A stretch of 46,554 nt of DNA from Candidatus Omnitrophota bacterium. Lineage in GTDB: Bacteria; Omnitrophota; Gorgyraeia; JABMRG01. The position numbers and the translations under genes were made by a program. This document shows, one piece after another, positions 7,272 to 15,246 of the stretch (its first letter is position 1; each line of letters starts with the position of its first letter). The stretch covers positions 1 through 46,554 of the forward strand of contig JAUVHV010000012.1 of NCBI GenBank assembly GCA_030593065.1. Direction: 5' to 3'. A model generated the notes under the pieces. It was given only the letters and a program-made list of their open reading frames with translations, made no database searches and was not told where the DNA came from.

Positions 7272-8228
7272 TTATTTTTGCTGAATGCTTTTTAAGTATT
7301 CAAAATACTCGCTGTCCGCGCTTAAGATCATTACAGTATCCTTATCAATGGTATCTTTATATGTATTCAGGGTCTTGGTAAACCCGTAAAATTCCGGATC
7401 CTGATTATACGCGGACGCGTATATCTTTATGGCCTCCGCGTCAGCTTCGCCTTTTTTGGTTTCAGCTACCTTGTAGGCTTCGGATCTTATCTGTTTAAGC
7501 TCTTTTATCATCTGGCCTTCTATCTCCGCCTTTTTCCCCTGCCCTTCTGAGCGGTATTTTTCAGCGGCGCGTTTTCTCTCGGAGATCATCCTTTCAAAGA
7601 CTTTCTTCTGTACCTCACTTACGTAATTTATTCTTTTTATGCGAACATCTATAAGTTCTATGCCATACTGCGGTACGATTTTGGATGCCTCGTTTAAAAT
7701 GCTGCGCGTCAATGCTTCTCTTCCAATGCTTATTTTTTCAAGTTCTTCATCAATAGAGACCGCGTCAGGATCAACAATTCTATCGGCACTCTCATCAAGC
7801 AAGCGGTTGCTGTTTCTTACTAATTCGACAAGTTTGTGGCTTGTTATGTTATCTCTTGTAGCTGAATCGACGATATCATCAAGCCTGGCATGCGCGCCTG
7901 TCTCATTTGTGACTGACTGTAAGAACTTCAAAGGGTCTTTTATCCGCCAGCGCGCTGTTGTATCTACCCAGATATACCTTTTATCCTTGGTAGGGACCTG
8001 GTTAGGGTCTCCATCCCACTGAAGAATCCTCTTCTCAAAATAGTTGGCATGTCTTATAAAAGGCAGCTTGAAATGTAATCCAGCCGTTGTGATAGGTTCG
8101 CCTATGGGTTCGCCAAACTGCGTTATTACTACCTGCTTTGTCTGATCTATAGTATATAACGCGCCGCTGCCAAAGAGCAGGATTGCCAGGATCGCGATTG
8201 CCGCGGCTACATATACAAGCTTATTCAT
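7272..8228 (-). CDS. hflC: HflC, SPFH-domain membrane protease modulator
   Basis: Partner of HflK in the large inner-membrane cage that encloses and restrains the AAA protease FtsH. 318 residues: one N-terminal membrane helix (about 4-24), then the SPFH/band-7 domain (YTIDQTKQVVITQFGEPIG at about 26-44), a long charged helix rich in Ala, Glu and Lys (about 215-275), and a C-terminal segment with the phrase FYGFTKTLNTYKD seen in HflC proteins. Its ATG shares one base with the hflK stop (TGATG), so the two are translationally coupled. FtsH itself is not in this window. Confidence 0.95.
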   Translation of the reverse strand: MNKLVYVAAAIAILAILLFGSGALYTIDQTKQVVITQFGEPIGEPITTAGLHFKLPFIRHANYFEKRILQWDGDPNQVPTKDKRYIWVDTTARWRIKDPLKFLQSVTNETGAHARLDDIVDSATRDNITSHKLVELVRNSNRLLDESADRIVDPDAVSIDEELEKISIGREALTRSILNEASKIVPQYGIELIDVRIKRINYVSEVQKKVFERMISERKRAAEKYRSEGQGKKAEIEGQMIKELKQIRSEAYKVAETKKGEADAEAIKIYASAYNQDPEFYGFTKTLNTYKDTIDKDTVMILSADSEYFEYLKSIQQK

Positions 8229-9238
8229 CAGTTAGCCTTACTTTCTCCCAACCTCAACAAGGGCAATATGCCTTGCTGGTCAGGGTCAATTATATATTTT
8301 GTGCCTGCCTTAGGTAATATTTCATGCATGGTCTCGAGATAAAGGCGCTTTCTTGTAACATTCCGCGCATCCTTGTAAGCCAGCCATGTAGCTGTAAATT
8401 TCGCTGCGTCACCTTTTGCCTCATTAATCCTGTTTAAGGCATAACCTTCTGCCTCTTTTATTGTTTTTTCAGCGTTGCCGCGCGCGGCAGGGATTGCTTT
8501 ATTATAAGCCTCCCATGCCTGGTTTATAACCTTCTCCTTCTCCTGCTTTGCCTCATTTACTTCGTTAAACGATGGCTTGACAGGATCAGGCGGGTTTACA
8601 TCCTGAAGCTTGACCGTTACTATCTGTATACCACTGTTGTAACTGTCAAGTATCTCCTGAAGTTTTTCCTGAACCGCTATATTCAATTCGACTCTGCGTG
8701 TTGTTAAAACTTCGCTGACAGAGTTATCACCGACAACCTGCCTCATTACAGCTTCGGATATATTACGTATTGTATCTCTCGGGTTTCTTATATTAAAGAG
8801 CAGCTTAACAGGGTCTTTTACTTTAAACTGGACAATCCATTCAACGATGATCGCGTTAAGGTCGCCTGTAAGCATGAGAGATTCATCAAAGTACTGTTTT
8901 TGCGAATAACGGGTAACAACACCGGATTTGAGAGTCCTGAATCCAAACTCTTCTTTGAAGATATACTTGACCTTTACATTGTTGACCTTTTCAATACCAA
9001 ACGGTATCTTCATATGAAGGCCGGGGTTGGTGGTGCGAACATACCTTCCGAACAGCCTTACAACGCCAACCTCATCAGGGCCGACTGAATATAAACCGGA
9101 CGCGAGAAATACAATTACTAATAATGCCGCCACCGCATAGGGGAGATATTTCATAAGCTCCGGAAGTTTTTTCTTGCCGGCGTTGATGATGTCTTCCGGA
9201 TTTACCGAGCCTTTAAATGGTGTGTTTTCAAAATCCAT
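8228..9238 (-). CDS. hflK: HflK, SPFH-domain membrane protease modulator
   Basis: First gene of the hflKC pair. 336 residues with a short cytosolic N-terminus, one membrane helix at about 32-52 and the SPFH domain starting YSVGPDEVGVVRLFGRYVRT. The motif VQDVNPP-like VKLQDVNPPDPVKPSF near residue 210 and the EAEGYALNRINEAKGDAAKF helix are standard HflK features. HflK usually has a Gly-rich N-terminal tail; here it is only about 30 residues without Gly runs. A consensus promoter lies just upstream (9278-9306), and the pair ends at the strong terminator at 7207-7245. Confidence 0.95.
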   Translation of the reverse strand: MDFENTPFKGSVNPEDIINAGKKKLPELMKYLPYAVAALLVIVFLASGLYSVGPDEVGVVRLFGRYVRTTNPGLHMKIPFGIEKVNNVKVKYIFKEEFGFRTLKSGVVTRYSQKQYFDESLMLTGDLNAIIVEWIVQFKVKDPVKLLFNIRNPRDTIRNISEAVMRQVVGDNSVSEVLTTRRVELNIAVQEKLQEILDSYNSGIQIVTVKLQDVNPPDPVKPSFNEVNEAKQEKEKVINQAWEAYNKAIPAARGNAEKTIKEAEGYALNRINEAKGDAAKFTATWLAYKDARNVTRKRLYLETMHEILPKAGTKYIIDPDQQGILPLLRLGESKAN

Positions 9239-9277
9239 GATTTTACCTTTTTAATTTAAATTTGTTTATGAAAACTG

Positions 9278-9306
9278 ATACTACTATAAATTGATTAACG
9301 TGTCAA
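9278..9306 (-). promoter_or_regulatory. Promoter of hflKC
   Basis: Minus-strand TTGACA (9301-9306), 17-bp spacer, TAGTAT (9278-9283). The -35 lies inside the last codons of the nitroreductase gene, so hflKC can be expressed apart from it. Confidence 0.65.
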
Positions 9307-9921
9307 GCTATTTATGTGGATGATATCTTTAAGGGGGCGTTTTGGGACATGGAGAGTTCCCTTCTTATCAAGATAATATTTTACTGAGCCTGTAAACTTT
9401 GCTATTGTCGATACCATCTTAGGATACCCTAACGCGATTACTGAATCTATCTCCATGCGCTTTGGTATAGAGAATACTTTCTTAATGCCGATCTTGTTTA
9501 CCGCGCCAAGCCAGCAGCTTCCTATACCTATAGATTGAGCAAAGAGCATGATATTCTCCGCTGCCGCGCCTACATCACGCAGATCCGGTTTAAAGGAGTA
9601 TCTTATGGCGGACTCATCTCTCTTAAGCACTGAATGAGATACCTTACTTTTGCTAATCAGCATAATAATATATGCTACAGGCTCGCATCCGAGCTTGGGG
9701 TTGCCTTCCGGGGAGATATAACCAGCCCATTTCAGATGCTCAAAGACTTCTTCGCAAAGGCTCTTTGCGGTAACAACCAGATATTCCAGAGGCTGCAGAT
9801 TTGCCGCTGATGGCGCTACCCTCGCGCTATTTACCATGCGCCGTAAAAGTTTCATGTTGATTCTGCGTGACCGGAAATTCCTTATAGATCTCCTGCTTAA
9901 TATTGCTCTGTAAGTATCCAT
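9295..9921 (-). CDS. Nitroreductase-family flavoprotein (FMN/NADPH)
   Basis: FMN-binding oxidoreductase. The opening AILSRRSIRNF is the classic family start and binds the FMN phosphate. NSARVAPSAANLQPLEYLVV follows at about 30-50, then GAAAENIMLFAQSIGIGSCWLGA near 120-140. About 208 residues, as usual for the family. I chose ATG at 9919-9921: AGGTGATAATC precedes it, whereas a GTG at 9930 would overlap the previous stop codon. It directly follows the exported 186-residue gene (5-bp gap). A paralogue is at 30425-30919. The physiological substrate is unknown. Confidence 0.88.
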   Translation of the reverse strand: MDTYRAILSRRSIRNFRSRRINMKLLRRMVNSARVAPSAANLQPLEYLVVTAKSLCEEVFEHLKWAGYISPEGNPKLGCEPVAYIIMLISKSKVSHSVLKRDESAIRYSFKPDLRDVGAAAENIMLFAQSIGIGSCWLGAVNKIGIKKVFSIPKRMEIDSVIALGYPKMVSTIAKFTGSVKYYLDKKGTLHVPKRPLKDIIHINSLTR

Positions 9922-9926
9922 GATTA

Positions 9927-10487
9927 TCACCTGTCCTTAATACGGTTTTTACTGAAACAGTCGCGCATAAACGTCTTTACAGTCTTTTTATTTATTAAAG
10001 GTATGCTCTCATCCTCAGTCATATCCTTCCTGGTAAGGTCGATCTTTAGCCTCTCCCCCCACAGGACTTTATTCTTTTTAGTATTGGTAACAGTAAATTT
10101 GACTTCCTGAAAAGCATAGTTTTCAGTTGTAATCAGGTCATAGGCAATAGCATATGTACCCATGATCAGATCTAAGGGGTCATCTTTTGACCAGCAGAAA
10201 GATAAAAGGCTGCAGTCTATTATAATATCAGAATCTTCTTCTCTTTCAACGATATCGAATCTGATGCTTCTTCTTTTTCTTAGCGCATCTTTCAATTCCC
10301 GCGCGAGACACGCAACACCTGCTTTATTGCCGCCTGAAAGATTCTCAATAGGTGGAATATAAACCCTGGTCTCTGCTTTTTTCCTGAAAAGATTATAGAG
10401 GTTTGGCTTGTCGCGACAGAGGCCGTATGTAGACCCCGCAAGAACAAATAAGATTACTGAAAGAGTTATATACGCTAATTTTTTCAT
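9927..10487 (-). CDS. Exported hypothetical protein carrying an in-frame copy of a dispersed repeat (186 aa)
   Basis: Signal peptide MKKLAYITLSVILFVLAGST, then a mixed alpha/beta domain with VYIPPIENLSGG (about 43-54) and an ELKDALRK helix. That pattern is reminiscent of outer-membrane-associated proteins related to LptE, CsgG or GNA1162-like families, but no lipobox Cys is in the right place. Around residues 93-104 the protein reads LLSFCWSKDDPL, encoded by a 34-bp sequence (10174-10207) that recurs in opposite orientation at 12434-12467. The reading frame is intact through the repeat. A good promoter (TTGATT-17-TATACT) is at 10511-10539. Envelope function is inferred only from the signal peptide. 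Confidence 0.65.
   Translation of the reverse strand: MKKLAYITLSVILFVLAGSTYGLCRDKPNLYNLFRKKAETRVYIPPIENLSGGNKAGVACLARELKDALRKRRSIRFDIVEREEDSDIIIDCSLLSFCWSKDDPLDLIMGTYAIAYDLITTENYAFQEVKFTVTNTKKNKVLWGERLKIDLTRKDMTEDESIPLINKKTVKTFMRDCFSKNRIKDR
10174..10207 (-). repeat. 34-bp palindromic repeat, copy A (inside coding sequence)
   Basis: Starts AAGGGGTCATCTTTTGACC on the plus strand and matches 12434-12467 without mismatch in reverse orientation. It contains the hairpin GGTCA-tcttt-TGACC. Here it encodes residues inside the exported 186-aa protein. The structure resembles REP-type palindromes mobilised by RAYT transposases, but no such transposase is in the window. Confidence 0.8.
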
Positions 10488-10510
10488 TTTTGTTGTATTT
10501 ATATATATTT

Positions 10511-10539
10511 AGTATATCATTTATATAGTAATAAATCAA
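10511..10539 (-). promoter_or_regulatory. Promoter for the exported 186-aa gene and nitroreductase
   Basis: Minus-strand TTGATT (10534-10539), 17-bp spacer, TATACT (10511-10516), located just past the mscS stop codon. Confidence 0.6.
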
Positions 10540-10542
10540 TAA

Positions 10543-11196
10543 TTACGTCTTATCAGAGCTATACTCCTCGCCATATGTGTAATTGATTATCTTGCTATTA
10601 CTCAAATCCAGGTTTGGCACAGTGATTACCGATTTCTCATCAGCGATAAATGAGGATCTTCTTGCGCCGATATTAAGCACCTTTACTATTTCACCCGAAG
10701 GTATCTTAATCTTGTCTCCTTTGCGAAATGGCCTGTCTATCATAATCAAAAAACCGGCGATTATATTGGATATAGTATCTTTTGCTGCCAGGGCAATTGC
10801 CAGAGAACCGACGCCAATGGTTGTTATCAATGCGTTTATATTAACACCGTAGAAGGGTAATATAGTGATAATAACGATTATCCAGATAGCGATATTCGCG
10901 CACTTTCGCATAAGAGGTATCAGCTCATCATCGAGTGTTGTCGCGGTTGTTTCGGCGACCTTTACCCTATACAGCAGTATAGCCGCGGTAGCCATCTTCT
11001 GGGCTAAAAAACCTGAAACAATAACAACTATTGTTATAAAAAATTTATCCAGGCCCTTTAGCAGTGATACGGGAAGCAGGTGCGCTATGTTTATGCTGAA
11101 TACTATCTTTGATAAAATCAACAGTATCAGCATAAGAGACGGCATGAATACCTGCTTTATTACCTTGAAACCAACATTACCCGGCTTTTTTTCCAT
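10543..11196 (-). CDS. Short MscS-family mechanosensitive channel lacking the C-terminal domain
   Basis: Small-conductance channel family, inner membrane. 217 residues: membrane helices at about 13-33, 47-70 and 95-115, the pore helix (INALITTIGVGSLAIALAAKD, about 123-143), then the beta domain with FLIMIDRPFRKGDKI and ITVPNLDLSNSKIINYT. The protein stops about 13 residues after that motif, so the alpha/beta C-terminal cage domain of MscS (about 280 residues) is missing. The stop is followed by the AT-rich promoter of the next gene, not by a readable remnant, so this looks like a naturally short form. Ribosome site AGGAGGATAGT precedes ATG at 11194-11196. Confidence 0.85.
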   Translation of the reverse strand: MEKKPGNVGFKVIKQVFMPSLMLILLILSKIVFSINIAHLLPVSLLKGLDKFFITIVVIVSGFLAQKMATAAILLYRVKVAETTATTLDDELIPLMRKCANIAIWIIVIITILPFYGVNINALITTIGVGSLAIALAAKDTISNIIAGFLIMIDRPFRKGDKIKIPSGEIVKVLNIGARRSSFIADEKSVITVPNLDLSNSKIINYTYGEEYSSDKT

Positions 11197-11210
11197 ACTA
11201 TCCTCCTGTT

Positions 11211-12434
11211 TTAGGAACCCGCAATGTATCCTGTTGAAAATGCTGCCTGGAGATTAAAGCCGCCTGTATCCGCGGCAATATCTAATATCTCCCCGCAAAA
11301 ATATAGGCCAGTAATCAGTTTTGAAGCCATTGTTCGCGGGTCTACTTCTTTTAATCCTATCCCACCGCGCGTGATCATCGCTCTTTCTATACCGGGTGAA
11401 CCGGTTATATCAAGGCGCATGGACTTAAAGAGCCTTCCCATGCGTTTTCTATCCTCGCGCGTGATCTGAGCGGCTTTCAAATGCGCGTCAATTCCGGCAA
11501 GATCTAAAAATACATTTATCAGCCTCTGCGGAAGCATACTCTTTAGTATATTGCATATAGATTTTTTTGGTGAGACCTTAAACTCCCTCTGCATTCTCAT
11601 GTCAAGCTTTTCAATACTGAGCGCTGGTTTTAAATCTATCTCAAGGAAAAGGCCTCTGCCCGGCTCCAGCATGTCAAGAGCTTTACCGCTTAATGTCAAG
11701 ACAAGAGGCCCTGATACACCAAAACCGGTAAACATGAGCTCACCTATATCAGATTTAACGCTCTTTCCGCTGTTTGAGAACTTAAGCTGTATATTTTTCA
11801 GGCTTAAACCTTCAAGCACGCTTATATACGGCTGCCTTACCTTTAACGGGACAAGCCCTGGTTTAATACTCTTTATTGTATGGCCGAGTCTTTTCGCGAT
11901 ACGGTAACCATCGCCGGATGAACCTGTAGAACTATAACTGCTTCCGCCTAACGCGAGTATTAATTTGTCCGTTTCAAGCCTTCTCCTTCTTGAAAGGATA
12001 GCGGCCTTTACTTTCGCGCCTTCAGTATCTATTCCAGAGAGCGCGGTATCAAACATGAGATTTACCCCGCAGCTGCTCAGCTCTTTTTTTAAGGCGTTTA
12101 GAATGCTCGCGGATGAGTCCGCGGCAGGAAAAACCCTGTTTTGCCGCTCAATTTTTATTTTAACACCTCTCTCTTTAAAGAAAGAGATGAGCTCTTTATT
12201 AAAAAATATCTTAAACGCGTCGCGTAAAAAAGCGGCGTTTCCTGAAAATCTTAAAAGAAAATCATCAAGCCCGCAGGTATTGGTAAGGTTGCACCTGCCC
12301 TTTCCTGTTAAAAGGAGTTTTTTGCCAAGGGTGGAATTCTTTTCAATGAGTGTAACGGAATTTCCAAGATGCGCGGCCCTTATTGCCGCCATCATGCCCG
12401 CAGGCCCACCGCCCGCAACTACTACTCTTGCCAT
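11211..12434 (-). CDS. HI0933/YhiN-type flavoprotein (BaiN/RdsA family NAD(P)/FAD oxidoreductase)
   Basis: 407 residues. The FAD-binding Rossmann motif VVVAGGGPAGMMAAIRAA is at 4-21, GKKLLLTGKGRCNLTN at about 37-52, and the C-terminal FAD motif GLYFCGEILDIAADTGGFNL near 377-396. These are the hallmark blocks of the HI0933-like family, which includes BaiN of gut clostridia. The substrate in most organisms is unknown. The start ATG at 12432-12434 abuts a copy of the 34-bp repeat, which fills the place where a ribosome site is expected; only weak AGAAAGAT remains. It is probably cotranscribed with the aldolase gene upstream and mscS downstream (14-bp gap). Confidence 0.9.
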   Translation of the reverse strand: MARVVVAGGGPAGMMAAIRAAHLGNSVTLIEKNSTLGKKLLLTGKGRCNLTNTCGLDDFLLRFSGNAAFLRDAFKIFFNKELISFFKERGVKIKIERQNRVFPAADSSASILNALKKELSSCGVNLMFDTALSGIDTEGAKVKAAILSRRRRLETDKLILALGGSSYSSTGSSGDGYRIAKRLGHTIKSIKPGLVPLKVRQPYISVLEGLSLKNIQLKFSNSGKSVKSDIGELMFTGFGVSGPLVLTLSGKALDMLEPGRGLFLEIDLKPALSIEKLDMRMQREFKVSPKKSICNILKSMLPQRLINVFLDLAGIDAHLKAAQITREDRKRMGRLFKSMRLDITGSPGIERAMITRGGIGLKEVDPRTMASKLITGLYFCGEILDIAADTGGFNLQAAFSTGYIAGS

Positions 12435-12492
12435 TTTATCTTTCTGCTGGTCAAAAGATGACCCCTTTACCTGTTTATGACCCCTTTACCTG
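12434..12492. repeat. 34-bp palindromic repeat, copy B, with a 16-bp tandem duplication
   Basis: Bases 12434-12467 match 10174-10207 exactly in reverse complement. Beside it, ATGACCCCTTTACCTG occurs twice (12458-12473 and 12477-12492), a 19-bp period. The element fills the gap between the flavoprotein start codon and the aldolase stop codon, and its second unit contains the aldolase TAA (12486-12488). Confidence 0.8.
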
Positions 12493-13430
12493 CTATCCAG
12501 GAGATCATCATAGAAATCTTTGTAGTTTTCCTTCCTATCGGTCTGGCGGAGAGCCATTGCGGCCCGTGGGTGCTCATTCATCATGCCTGAGATAGCATAG
12601 GGTATAATATATCCCCACTCTATTTTTTTGCGTAACGGTATAAACTCCCTGGAGATGATATCAAGTATGGGCCGAATATCAAATTTCGGGTTTTTGAGAA
12701 ATCCTATCAAAAGTTCAAGAGGGCAATTACCAGCTGCCCTGCCAATGCCATAGATAGTGCCGTCTAAAAAGTTGGCGCCATGAATTATTGCCTCAATAGT
12801 ATTTCCAAAAGCAAGCTGCAGATGGTTGTGCGCGTGAAAACCGACTTCCCTGGTCTTTAATATCGCTTTAAACCTTTTGACAAGCTCTTCTGTAGGCTCC
12901 TGGTAAAGCGCGCCAAAACTATCGACAATATAAACAGCGATCGCCTTTGATTCTTTTTCAATCTGATCCAGCGCCTCATCAAGCTCAGTGCCATTGTCAC
13001 GTGAAATTGCCATTATGTTGAAGGTTGTCTCGTAACCTTTCGCCGCGAAATGATTGGCCATGGTTATTGCTTTATCTATATCTTTTACATAACAGGCGAC
13101 GCGTATCATATCAACCGGGGACTCATCCGCGGGTTTTACATCATCGATATCAACGCGGCCGATATCGACCATAACGGATATCTTTGTATTTGATTTCACG
13201 TTGTCGATGACCCTTTTTATCTGGTCATCTTCACAAAATTTCCATAACCCGTACTCTTTTGAAGAAAAAAGCTTTTTTGAGTTTTTATACCCGACCTCCA
13301 TATAATCAACGCCTGCCGCAGAGATCGCCCTATAAACCTTTTGCACGAAACCTAGGTCAAAATCATGGTTATTGATCAACCCGCCATCACGAATAGTGCA
13401 ATCTAATATCTTAATCTTCTCCCTGAACAT
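12486..13430 (-). CDS. DRE-TIM metallolyase-family aldolase (HMGL-like)
   Basis: Pyruvate-aldolase type TIM barrel related to 4-hydroxy-2-oxovalerate aldolase and homocitrate synthase. 314 residues. The opening ILDCTIRDGGLINNHDF (8-24) matches the DRE-type metal/substrate motif (here D-x-x-I-R-D-G-G). GFHAHNHLQLAFGNT near residues 197-211 supplies the two metal-binding histidines, followed by GIGRAAGNCPLELL. The C-terminal communication domain of true DmpG/MhpE (about 340 residues) is not obvious. Such stand-alone aldolase domains are common in polysaccharide clusters, where the sugar or oxo-acid product is uncharacterised. Start ATG at 13428-13430 has GGAGGAGTT. The stop codon lies inside the dispersed repeat. 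Confidence 0.85.
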   Translation of the reverse strand: MFREKIKILDCTIRDGGLINNHDFDLGFVQKVYRAISAAGVDYMEVGYKNSKKLFSSKEYGLWKFCEDDQIKRVIDNVKSNTKISVMVDIGRVDIDDVKPADESPVDMIRVACYVKDIDKAITMANHFAAKGYETTFNIMAISRDNGTELDEALDQIEKESKAIAVYIVDSFGALYQEPTEELVKRFKAILKTREVGFHAHNHLQLAFGNTIEAIIHGANFLDGTIYGIGRAAGNCPLELLIGFLKNPKFDIRPILDIISREFIPLRKKIEWGYIIPYAISGMMNEHPRAAMALRQTDRKENYKDFYDDLLDSR

Positions 13431-13439
13431 AACTCCTCC

Positions 13440-14222
13440 TTAATTAGGGTTTTTAATCTTTTTCTGTTCACTCTTCATAGCTTCAAACGGAAGACTGATC
13501 AGCTTCTTGATGCCCTGATACGCGCTGTCGGTTACCTTCTCCACTGTTACAATACTCCTGCCAACTACGCCACCGCTTTTTAGCAGTTGCAGATTAAAAC
13601 CGGCAAGCAGCCCAATATCTGTTTTGCTAAGCGCTTTTAGCATAACAGTGCTTATCAGGTTATGGATATTCTTGATATTTGTAAACTTTTCATCCATATT
13701 TATGTTAAAGTCTCTAATGCGCGGCTTTTCACCATGCGTATAATCCTTATACACTACCTTGCCTATTTTAAGGTGAAGGGTATTAATCTCAAGCTGAAAA
13801 ACACCTTCTTCAGGCATATTGCTTTTATTACCCGGCATTTTATTGTATTTTACAATCTTTAATGAATTCAGGTTGAGGTCGCCATCTTTATTCTTTACTA
13901 CCATAAACTCTTTAAGATCTATGTCCAGTTCGCGTAGATGGATATTGCGCTTAAGAAAAGCGCCATAATCATAATCCATATACATATGCCCAAGATCGAG
14001 CATTACTCTATCCTTAAATTGACGCGGATTGAATATTTTTAAGCCTTTTATATCTGCCCGGCCTTTAAATATCGCTGTGCGCAGGCCGCTTATCTTTATT
14101 GATAACCCTGTTGACGCGCGTACTGCCTTTTCAGCGTAGAGCGTAATAAGCAGGTCTTTTAAAAGGCCCATAGAGAAAACAAGGATAATTACTGCCAGCA
14201 ATACTATAAATATCTTTTTCAA
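13440..14222 (-). CDS. AsmA/DUF748-like membrane-anchored protein (260 aa)
   Basis: One N-terminal membrane helix (about 3-24), then repeats typical of AsmA-like N-terminal domains: SIKISGLRTAIFKGRADIKG and LKIFNPRQF at about 42-70, followed by LRELDIDLKEFMVVKNKDG. AsmA-family proteins are thought to bridge the periplasm and help lipid movement to the outer membrane. At 260 residues this one is short. A longer paralogue is at 27112-28323 with the same order of motifs. The start is TTG at 14220-14222 with AGG 9 bases before it; an ATG start would remove half the membrane helix. An extended -10 (TGGTATAAT) lies 30 bp upstream. Confidence 0.72.
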   Translation of the reverse strand: MKKIFIVLLAVIILVFSMGLLKDLLITLYAEKAVRASTGLSIKISGLRTAIFKGRADIKGLKIFNPRQFKDRVMLDLGHMYMDYDYGAFLKRNIHLRELDIDLKEFMVVKNKDGDLNLNSLKIVKYNKMPGNKSNMPEEGVFQLEINTLHLKIGKVVYKDYTHGEKPRIRDFNINMDEKFTNIKNIHNLISTVMLKALSKTDIGLLAGFNLQLLKSGGVVGRSIVTVEKVTDSAYQGIKKLISLPFEAMKSEQKKIKNPN

Positions 14223-14251
14223 AAAAAATACCTGTCTTTTAAGAGTTTTAT

Positions 14252-14260
14252 ATTATACCA
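14252..14260 (-). promoter_or_regulatory. Extended -10 promoter element for the AsmA-like gene
   Basis: Minus-strand TGGTATAAT: TGn followed by a perfect -10 hexamer (14252-14257). No good -35 is visible. It lies between the preceding terminator and the gene at 13440-14222. Confidence 0.5.
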
Positions 14261-14281
14261 TAAACAAAGTTATTTATATAT

Positions 14282-14315
14282 AAAAAAGGCGATCTTTTTA
14301 TGGATCGCCTTTTTT
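14282..14315. terminator. Bidirectional-looking terminator after the outer-membrane barrel gene
   Basis: Perfect 13-bp stem AAAAAAGGCGATC/GATCGCCTTTTTT (14282-14294 and 14303-14315) with an 8-nt loop; it gives a T-run on both strands. Functionally it closes the minus-strand gene ending at 14341. Confidence 0.88.
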
Positions 14316-14340
14316 GCTATTACAGTCTGCTTATATTACA

Positions 14341-15141
14341 TTAGAATCTAACAGTCCCTGCTAATGAAAGCGCTGTCTCATCAATAAACCTGCCTTCAAT
14401 ATTCAGTGTCGCGTAATCGTTCATAACGATATCGCCGCCGACAAAGATACCGACATTATCCTTGTTTTCAAAATCAACCTGAAAAGGATTGCCATTTATA
14501 GTCGCTTGTGCTTTGCCATCGGAATCTGAATATTTTACGCCTACATATGGAACAATCTGTTTATACTGATAAGCAACCTCAAGCGCAACCTGCCACTCAA
14601 GAAGCTCATACTTGGAAGCTGTTAAAGACGCGTCACCTGACTTATGCGCGGCACCATTTAAAACAACCGCGTCAATGCTGAGATGCGACTGCCTAAATCT
14701 GCCGTCAGCGCCTATGCTCAATACGCCCTCACCGATCTTGCCCGGCTCCGTTGAATAGATAAGTGCTGTACCGCCAACGCCCCATACAAAATCATAATCT
14801 GTCTCCCACTGCACCTTACAATTTGAGTCTGTGTATGTCTGCTTCTTTGCTTTTGCCGTACCGAGTATTGAGTAAGGAATAAACCTGTCCATCAATAGAA
14901 GGCCTATCTTACCGCCGTAGAAATAATATTCCGTGTCATCTGCCTGCTCTTTTAAGTTCATATCCCAGGTAAGATCGACTTCGCCACCCGCGATAACACC
15001 CCACTTACTCTGCTCATCTTTCATTACAAGCCCCTTCTTAAGCAGTGACGGTGTAGCGATGTTGCCCACAGGCGCGGCATAAGCAGCTGGTACGCTTAAG
15101 ATAATACCTATGCATATAACTAATGCTAATACTTTCTTCAT
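14341..15141 (-). CDS. Predicted outer-membrane beta-barrel protein (266 aa)
   Basis: Sec signal peptide (MKKVLALVICIGIILSVPAAYA, cleaved after about 22). The mature part alternates hydrophobic and polar residues in strands: LTWDMNLKEQADDTEYYFYG, YDFVWGVGGTALIYS, LEWQVALEVAYQYKQIVPYV. It ends in LSLAGTVRF, a terminal Phe after a strand, the usual signal for outer-membrane barrel assembly. About 8-10 strands are expected, so a small porin-like or structural barrel. Strong own promoter (TTGACA-16-TAGAAT), GGGGGAG ribosome site and its own terminator show a monocistronic, probably highly expressed gene. The specific family is not recognised. Confidence 0.78.
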   Translation of the reverse strand: MKKVLALVICIGIILSVPAAYAAPVGNIATPSLLKKGLVMKDEQSKWGVIAGGEVDLTWDMNLKEQADDTEYYFYGGKIGLLLMDRFIPYSILGTAKAKKQTYTDSNCKVQWETDYDFVWGVGGTALIYSTEPGKIGEGVLSIGADGRFRQSHLSIDAVVLNGAAHKSGDASLTASKYELLEWQVALEVAYQYKQIVPYVGVKYSDSDGKAQATINGNPFQVDFENKDNVGIFVGGDIVMNDYATLNIEGRFIDETALSLAGTVRF

Positions 15142-15183
15142 ACTCTCCCCCTTCCCTTTTTTAACAGTTTATTATAATATAGT

Positions 15184-15211
15184 ATTCTACCATTACATGA
15201 TGTGTTGTCAA
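15184..15211 (-). promoter_or_regulatory. Strong promoter of the outer-membrane barrel gene
   Basis: Minus-strand TTGACA (15206-15211), 16-bp spacer, TAGAAT (15184-15189). A weak hairpin AATAGAAA/TTTCTATT (15220-15245) between the preceding stop codon and this promoter may act as a terminator, although its T-run is poor. Confidence 0.7.
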
Positions 15212-15246
15212 GAATAAATAATAGAAAACCGAAACAGTTTCTATTA

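Noticed and set aside
12434-12492. CRISPR-like array
   Set aside because: Only two 16-bp units with a 3-bp separation; no spacers of uniform length and no cas genes.
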